Shown: piece by piece, positions 28,700-33,559 of the stretch
How the letters are laid out: each line of letters starts with the position of its first letter
Numbering within the stretch: the first letter of the stretch is position 1
Assembly: GCA_027579435.1 (NCBI GenBank)
Contig: JANBPK010001554.1
Location: 1-33,559, forward strand
Length of the DNA: 33,559 nucleotides
Origin: Candolleomyces eurysporus
Lineage: Eukaryota > Basidiomycota > Agaricomycetes > Agaricales > Psathyrellaceae
Direction of reading: 5' to 3'
The notes under the pieces: model-generated
Told to the model about the DNA's origin: nothing
Databases searched by the model: none
The model's input: the letters and a program-made list of their open reading frames with translations, nothing else
Program-made: the position numbers and the translations under genes

Positions 28700-30165
28700 C
28701 GACGAGGCGTTGCTGAACGAACGGAAATGAGCGAGTTGAAAAGTGCAAACACAGACACGAAGAACGACCAAGGAAATGCGTGACAGTACAAACGCAGGGA
28801 GCCGGGTCAGGCGAAAGCGTCAAGAACGAAAGGATGAAGTGGAGAAGGGACAAGGACGAAGAAATAAGAGGGCACAACATACAGACACAACGTATATCAC
28901 AACACAGCCAACATAGTGTTATACCTCAGACTAGGGATCGCCGACCACGGATTCCACCTCGATCGTCTGCCCCTGAGTCCGACGACGCTGGAGGATCTTC
29001 AGGTTGAGGATCATTATCATTGGTGGACTTATAGCAAACTTATCAGTAGGGCTCATCGGCCAGCGACTACGACCATGTGAGAAAGGGAGAGACGACTACG
29101 CACAGGGATCGGAGAGAACAACGAAACAGGAATCGATTGGATGAACAGCAAAAGAGGTTGGTGGCGTACCTTCCCACCGATCTTCAACTCCTTGTCACTA
29201 TCATCCTCACCTCCCTTCCTTTGTTGCTGGTTTCTGTCGCTTCTTCGACTTTCCGCCACCCGCCTTCTTTGGTGTTCGAGCACCAAGCTGATCCATTTTC
29301 CTGTCCGCCGGTAATCATCTTGCAGGATCAAGCTCTGGACATGCACCACCTGGCCCTGGCTTTGCGCTGTTCCGAGCCTGCTCGTCGTCCAAGGTCCAAG
29401 CTGGTTTTGGCAGAATGGCCTCCGAGATCAACAGCATTAGTGAAAACGAGAAAAAGAGGAGCGTTTTTGTGCCAGGCTCATGATGACGTCAAGGAATTTG
29501 ATTCGGATTGCTAACAAAGAGGCCGGCCACACGAGGGTTAGGCGGGTTAGCAACGGTGTGAATGGCGAGCTTTTCTTAGATTCAAGGTAAACGTCAGTGA
29601 TTACTGCTTCACCGACCACCGCATCTGCTATGCTCACGCTGTACGGGAGCTGGAAGCCTAGCCAGTGAGCGACAGTACCAGCTCGAGTAAAAAGATATTG
29701 GATTGGTACAGATGCATTCGTTAGCAAATACTAGTACATGGAGGATCCTTGTTTGGCAGATTTCTGCGGGTATGTAAAGGAACAGGAAAGAAGGTCAAGA
29801 TTGTGCTGGGCAGAAGTTAAGGATCTGGGCAAGACGATCCGATGAAACGAGTCCACCGCAGTGCCTGTGCCTAGTCACGATCACGGACATTATGGAACCG
29901 CGCTGAAGGACTCTTATGAGATGACCTGTAAACGCTCGGGTATAAGCGAATTTATCGTGAAAGCGCGAGAACCTTCTTCCATATGTCTTGCCAATGGCTT
30001 CGAGGAACAAAATGGCATCGAAGCCGGTGTCGTCAATTTGAAGTGAGGCACTGACCTTGTCCCGCAAATGTCACGGAAATCTAACATCGCTCATCTGACC
30101 AGCGGAGCAACTTGAGAGGGAGGACACTCTCTGGCTATCCTTAGAAGGTCTTTGATCATCAAACA
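28700..30165. repeat. Decayed segmental duplication, copy 2
   Basis: Direct-orientation partner of 22500-25645 plus 27862-28230. It is shorter because about 2 kb of the kelch gene and the 2.2-kb interrupting segment are absent. It lies only about 0.5 kb beyond the end of copy 1. Confidence 0.7.
28890..29360 (-). pseudogene. KEL3/KLHDC4-like kelch protein, C-terminal remnant (copy 2)
   Basis: This remnant keeps only the region after the last kelch blade. TGKWISLVLE (about 29295) continues, after a one-base shift relative to copy 1, as PKKAGGGKSKKRQKPATKEG, then a stop. An intron-like gap (GTACGCCACC...CGTAG) is followed by the acidic tail NDNDPQPEDPPASSDSGADD (about 29020-28960), the counterpart of copy 1's PEAPPALSLDTVPDDP. 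The kelch blades themselves are gone, so this is a non-functional fragment. Confidence 0.6.
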
Positions 30166-30169
30166 AGCT

Positions 30170-31072
30170 TGCAATTGGCGGTATGAGCCTGAGGATTGAT
30201 GTTTGGGGGTGTTTGTCATTGGCTCCTGTCCAATTTGGCGTATCAAGGCTCTTGAAGCAATCTCAAGCGACCTCGATGGGTAAGGGCTACTGGGAATCTC
30301 CAATATGAATGTCATGTCGACAAGTGCCTCTTCGCCCGCTTCAACGCCATCCTACGGCCTCTGCAACGGTCGGCCCCAGAGCTCATTGACTTCCCTTTCC
30401 ACCCATTCCAAAAAGGCTCACAAAGAGCACCGAGGTCGCCATCTGAAGATGCGAGGAGATCACTGCTCGAAGTTGCAAGATGAGTTCAGGCGCTACGGCA
30501 TATCCTCATCTTGCACATTGGCGAGAGGCCCGCTGACAACGGATCTTCGGAGAGACGAGGACGATGCGTAGGATTGTGATTCGAGGGTACAATGATTATC
30601 TCACCATTGAAGACGTTCCATGGACTACAGTGCGTTTTCATTCCCTTCTCTTCGGATTCTTCCCTCACTTGATGATGTATGTCAATCCAGAGTGGGAAGC
30701 TTTGAAAGAACATACCGCCGCACCTTGCGTTATCTTCGTCGCCTCTATCACCGTCAGGAAGCTGATCGTGGATTCATAGTATTCGATTAGGATTGCTATC
30801 GAAGAGGCCAGCCACGCGATTATAATGATAGGACGGAAATGGTTGAAGGAGAACGGGAGGACGGACGCGAGTTAGCGACGCTGAAGAACCGATGGACTGC
30901 TGTACCCAGTGAGTTGAGGTGATTTNCCCCTCCTTTCTATTTTTCTTCCATCGTCTCTTCTAGTTCTCTTTCGCTTCGACCTTGACCCTCTTGCGAATTT
31001 CTCCCTTCGTCGTTATCTTCTTTCCAGCAAGACGAAATTTTAACGATTCTGGATGCACATTAGCTCTGTGAT
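30170..31072. other. Stretch with two unassigned plus-strand frames
   Basis: Open plus-strand frames at 30305-30571 and 30564-30779 are adjacent but in different phases. The second contains VPWTTVRFHSLLFGFFPHLM. Neither is recognised. About 40 bases near 30785 (GGATTGCTATCGAAGAGGCC) resemble 29505 and, more weakly, 23555, so debris of the kelch duplication may extend here. Confidence 0.35.
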
Positions 31073-31104
31073 CACTATGAGACACGCTCCCAGTTGAAGT
31101 TACT

Positions 31105-31255
31105 GGTTTGTAGCTGGGTGCACCTGGGTACGCCTGGATTTCTACCGGGTATGCCTGGGTGCAGCTGGGTTGTAACTGGATACACCTGGGGGGCAACTGG
31201 GAGGTGACTGGGAGGTTACCCAGGGGCGTCCCAGCCCCTTACCAGGCACCCCAAG
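31105..31255. repeat. Subterminal repeats of the CACTA element
   Basis: At least eight copies of CTGGG or CCTGG within 150 bases, in the pattern AGCTGGGTGCACCTGGGTAC and similar. CACTA transposases of plants are known to bind such subterminal words. Confidence 0.6.
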
Positions 31256-31354
31256 CAACCAAGGAAAGTACAGGAATATATGTAAATGTGCATTTAGCTT
31301 TTCAATTGCTGTCATTCCTGGTGATGTAGATTAAGAAACATGATCTATTAACCG

Positions 31355-33559
31355 TCATCGAGTAAACTCTGGTACACTACGTGCTAATGGCCCACTGCGA
31401 TCAAAGATGACCCATTCGTTGTTCCAATGCACACGACCAACAAGGCATTGAATATAGGCAATATCAACAATGTCCATGGGTCCCATTTTGCGATAGTAGT
31501 GGATGTCGAGATCTGGGTGGTGGCGAGTGACATTGCATGATTGGATGGCTCCGAAGGCAATTGTGGTTGGTTCTTCAAGTTCAGGGAGCGCATCCACTTC
31601 AAGCGCAGGAATCTTGATGACAAAGATATACTTGAGCTGACCGTAGAATGTCTTCAAGTAGAACTCAGGTGTGCGCTTCCTGGAGTTGGCATAGCGATCG
31701 ACCAGTTGCTCATACTAGAAAACTTGAGGTAAGTCATGAATAATAGAAGCAGACATGATGAAAGCACGCACCCGAACATACGTCGCATCCCTTCTATCCT
31801 CTGACTTCTGGCGAACAACTTCAGAGGCTAGCATAGTATCTCCTTCCCCAAGCCTCTTGAGGCGTCCCCACATGTCTATTGTTGATAATTCTAAGATTTG
31901 GGTAGCGGTGGAGACATTGATCTTTGCGCTCCCATCTGCATCTGTAAAGCGAGTGACGAGGGCGGCTGCAATTCGTGATTTCATGGCAGGAATCAGGTCA
32001 AGGTTGCATGATTGATAAGGTGGCAGCAGACGGTAATTGGTATCTGGTGGTCCGAGGAAGGTTAGCTCAGGGATCACTGAAAATAACAACAAAATTGGCT
32101 GCGTACATTGGGGGTTCGGAATCTCAGTCTCCCAGGACTTCTTGGGCACGTTCAATGAGATTTCATCTTCGAGGCCATATATGTTCTTGATGCATGTAAA
32201 TTGAGCTTGAGCGAGCACCTGGTTGTCGAGGTTGGCAAATGGGAATCTTCGGCTCTTGATTGCCCGTGCAAGTTTGCCACAAAACCGCTCCATCGCAAAG
32301 GCCCAATAGACCCATACTGGGCCCATAAACTCGATGCCATCTGCAATATGCAGAAGGGCATGGATGGTGAGAGGGCAAGCTGAGAGTCGGTCTTCGGAGT
32401 ACTGATAGTATAGACTATTGAGGTGGGTGAATACAAGAAATTGAAAGTCGACATAAAATACACATTACCGTTCATACTCTTGCACCCAGGCTGCAAACCC
32501 CTGCCGAATAGTTTCAACGTCAGTGTGGTTTAGCTCAAACTGAAGGCATAGATTAACAAGCTGAACAAGTTTGATAAAATGATCATAGAATGCGCGATTG
32601 GAGAAGGCCTTCTCCAGATAAACAGGTCCAAGATAGAGCGTCCAGAATGACAACATGTCAGCCGTGATTCCAATCCTGTCTTTGCTGAAGTCCCGGGGTC
32701 GTGCTCCATAGGCACCAGGAATGGTTGCGCCAGATTCTTCTGTAGCTTCGCCGATAGCTTCCCAGAGCGCTTGTTCGACACAATAGCCTTCATCTCCATG
32801 CTCCAGCTCCTTGAATTGTCCACAGAAGAAATCAAGGAGATTCTTGATCAGGTTTTCGTAGAGGAGATGCATAAAATCGAAAGGAAACGAATGAGGAAAG
32901 ATCAAGGAGTTGACGTGAGCAAGGATTGGAAACCCTTTGACTCCAGAGTCCTTTGCACGCCGATTGGATTCTGCTTGGGAGGGTGCTAGTTGGACATGCT
33001 GCGCATCCTCTAGAAAATCATCATGATTACGGAGAGGGAGGGATTTGGGGTTATAAGTAGGAACAGCGCGTCCTGGATGGCCTGCCGGAGCCTGGAGAGG
33101 AACATAATAGGTGGTTGTCCCACGTCGAAGGATTGCAATGATCTTGCACATCCGACACGGGCAAATTGCGTTGTGACCTTTCATCAGCATGATCATCGCC
33201 ATTGCTGGCATGTCACCACTGGCAAAAACTGGATAGGCACGAAGCAGGAAAGCACACTGCTGGAGACAATGGTATGCCTTGACGCCAGCTGCAAGCTCCA
33301 AGCACTCGGAAACAAAGGGATACAGAAACGAATCGAAATCTTTGGGCTTCTTTGGACCTGGAACCACGCCAGCACAGATGAGGTAGTCCATAAGAAAGCG
33401 AAGGTCGGGGGGAAGGTTGAGGTTATAAACCAGGATTGGCCAGCAGGTCTGTTTGCGTTTGCGGAAAGGGGCGAATCCATCGGTAGCAATACCCAAGGCG
33501 ATATCTGTTTCACTTGAGAAATACTTGTANTTGCTGAATGTCGCCGATTGACACAAAGG
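31355..33559 (-). CDS. tnp2-family CACTA transposase, 5' partial
   Basis: Three exons are visible: 33559-32469 (5' end outside the window), 32414-31772 and 31714-31355, with introns of 54 and 57 nt. Joined, they read as the central and C-terminal parts of the Transposase_21 (tnp2) family. Motifs are ALGIATDGFAPFRKRKQTCW, PGPKKPKDFDSFLYP, GHNAICPCRMCK (Cys-rich), DFMHLLYENLIKN, then after intron 1 SACPLTIHALLHIADGIEFM with YWAFAMERFCG, and after intron 2 KTFYGQLKYIFVIKIP and the C-terminal DIHYYRKMGPMDIVDI and LVGRV. It would excise and insert the element in the nucleus. No stop or frameshift is visible in the part seen. One unresolved base at 33530 falls in the first exon. Confidence 0.88.

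Larger units (their letters stand above)
31073..33559 (-). mobile_element. CACTA (En/Spm-like) DNA transposon, partial, right end outside the window
   Basis: One terminus is seen at 31073: CACTATGAGACACGCTCCCA. Then come subterminal direct and inverted copies of CTGGGT/ACCTGGG words (about 31105-31255). The tnp2 transposase on the minus strand runs towards this terminus, so this is the element's 3' end. The other terminus lies beyond 33559. Confidence 0.75.

Noticed and set aside
33023..33517. 164-codon plus-strand frame
   Set aside because: It is the antisense of the tnp2 transposase first exon, which has clear family motifs.
1..33559. CRISPR arrays, bacterial operons, ribosome-binding sites, rRNA genes
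   Set aside because: No regularly spaced identical repeats and no rRNA sequence seen. Introns and gene families show a eukaryotic (fungal) nuclear sequence.

Overview
The window looks like genomic DNA of a mushroom-forming basidiomycete (Agaricomycetes). Genes are split by short introns of 51-71 nt with CTNAC-type branch points. It carries a tnp2-type CACTA transposase of the kind common in Agaricomycetes, and families typical of these fungi: unspecific peroxygenase, a ricin-B-like beta-trefoil lectin, a beta-trefoil protease-inhibitor-like gene and a KEL3/KLHDC4-like kelch protein. Single N bases at 5244, 8044, 27201, 30926 and 33530, mostly next to homopolymers, suggest a draft assembly.

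Layout. (1) 1-3552 is one copy of a dispersed direct duplication whose second copy lies at about 11815-14108. The first copy holds about 1.15 kb absent from the second, and that segment contains a small spliced gene for a double-stranded-RNA-binding-domain protein. (2) 3.6-11.7 kb is gene-poor, with three spliced minus-strand genes: an unknown two-exon gene (6864-7378), a four-exon ricin-B-like lectin (10146-10705) and an unknown gene (11138-11555). (3) 15455-21455 is a very large imperfect palindrome. Two intact five-exon genes for long-type unspecific peroxygenases (383 residues each, 13 differences) sit head-to-head, and introns, promoters and flanks are all mirrored around a 1.06-kb central spacer. 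(4) 22.1-30.2 kb is another decayed duplication containing two broken copies of a KEL3-like kelch gene, with unrelated DNA between the homologous blocks. (5) In that DNA, a 1.12-kb CACTA-like element (26044-27166) splits a beta-trefoil inhibitor-like gene and carries its own three-exon reading frame. (6) The right end (31073-33559) is a tnp2 CACTA transposon entering the window, with its CACTA terminus at 31073 and a spliced transposase on the minus strand.

The genes do not form an obvious pathway. The coherent unit is the mirrored peroxygenase pair: secreted heme-thiolate enzymes with all catalytic motifs intact, near-identical core promoters, and one distal promoter changed by about 214 bp of extra DNA. 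The lectin and the inhibitor-like gene fit the small beta-trefoil proteins mushrooms use in defence. The rest is shaped by duplication, decay and transposons. Several coding calls are partial exons without database support, and their confidences are set low.
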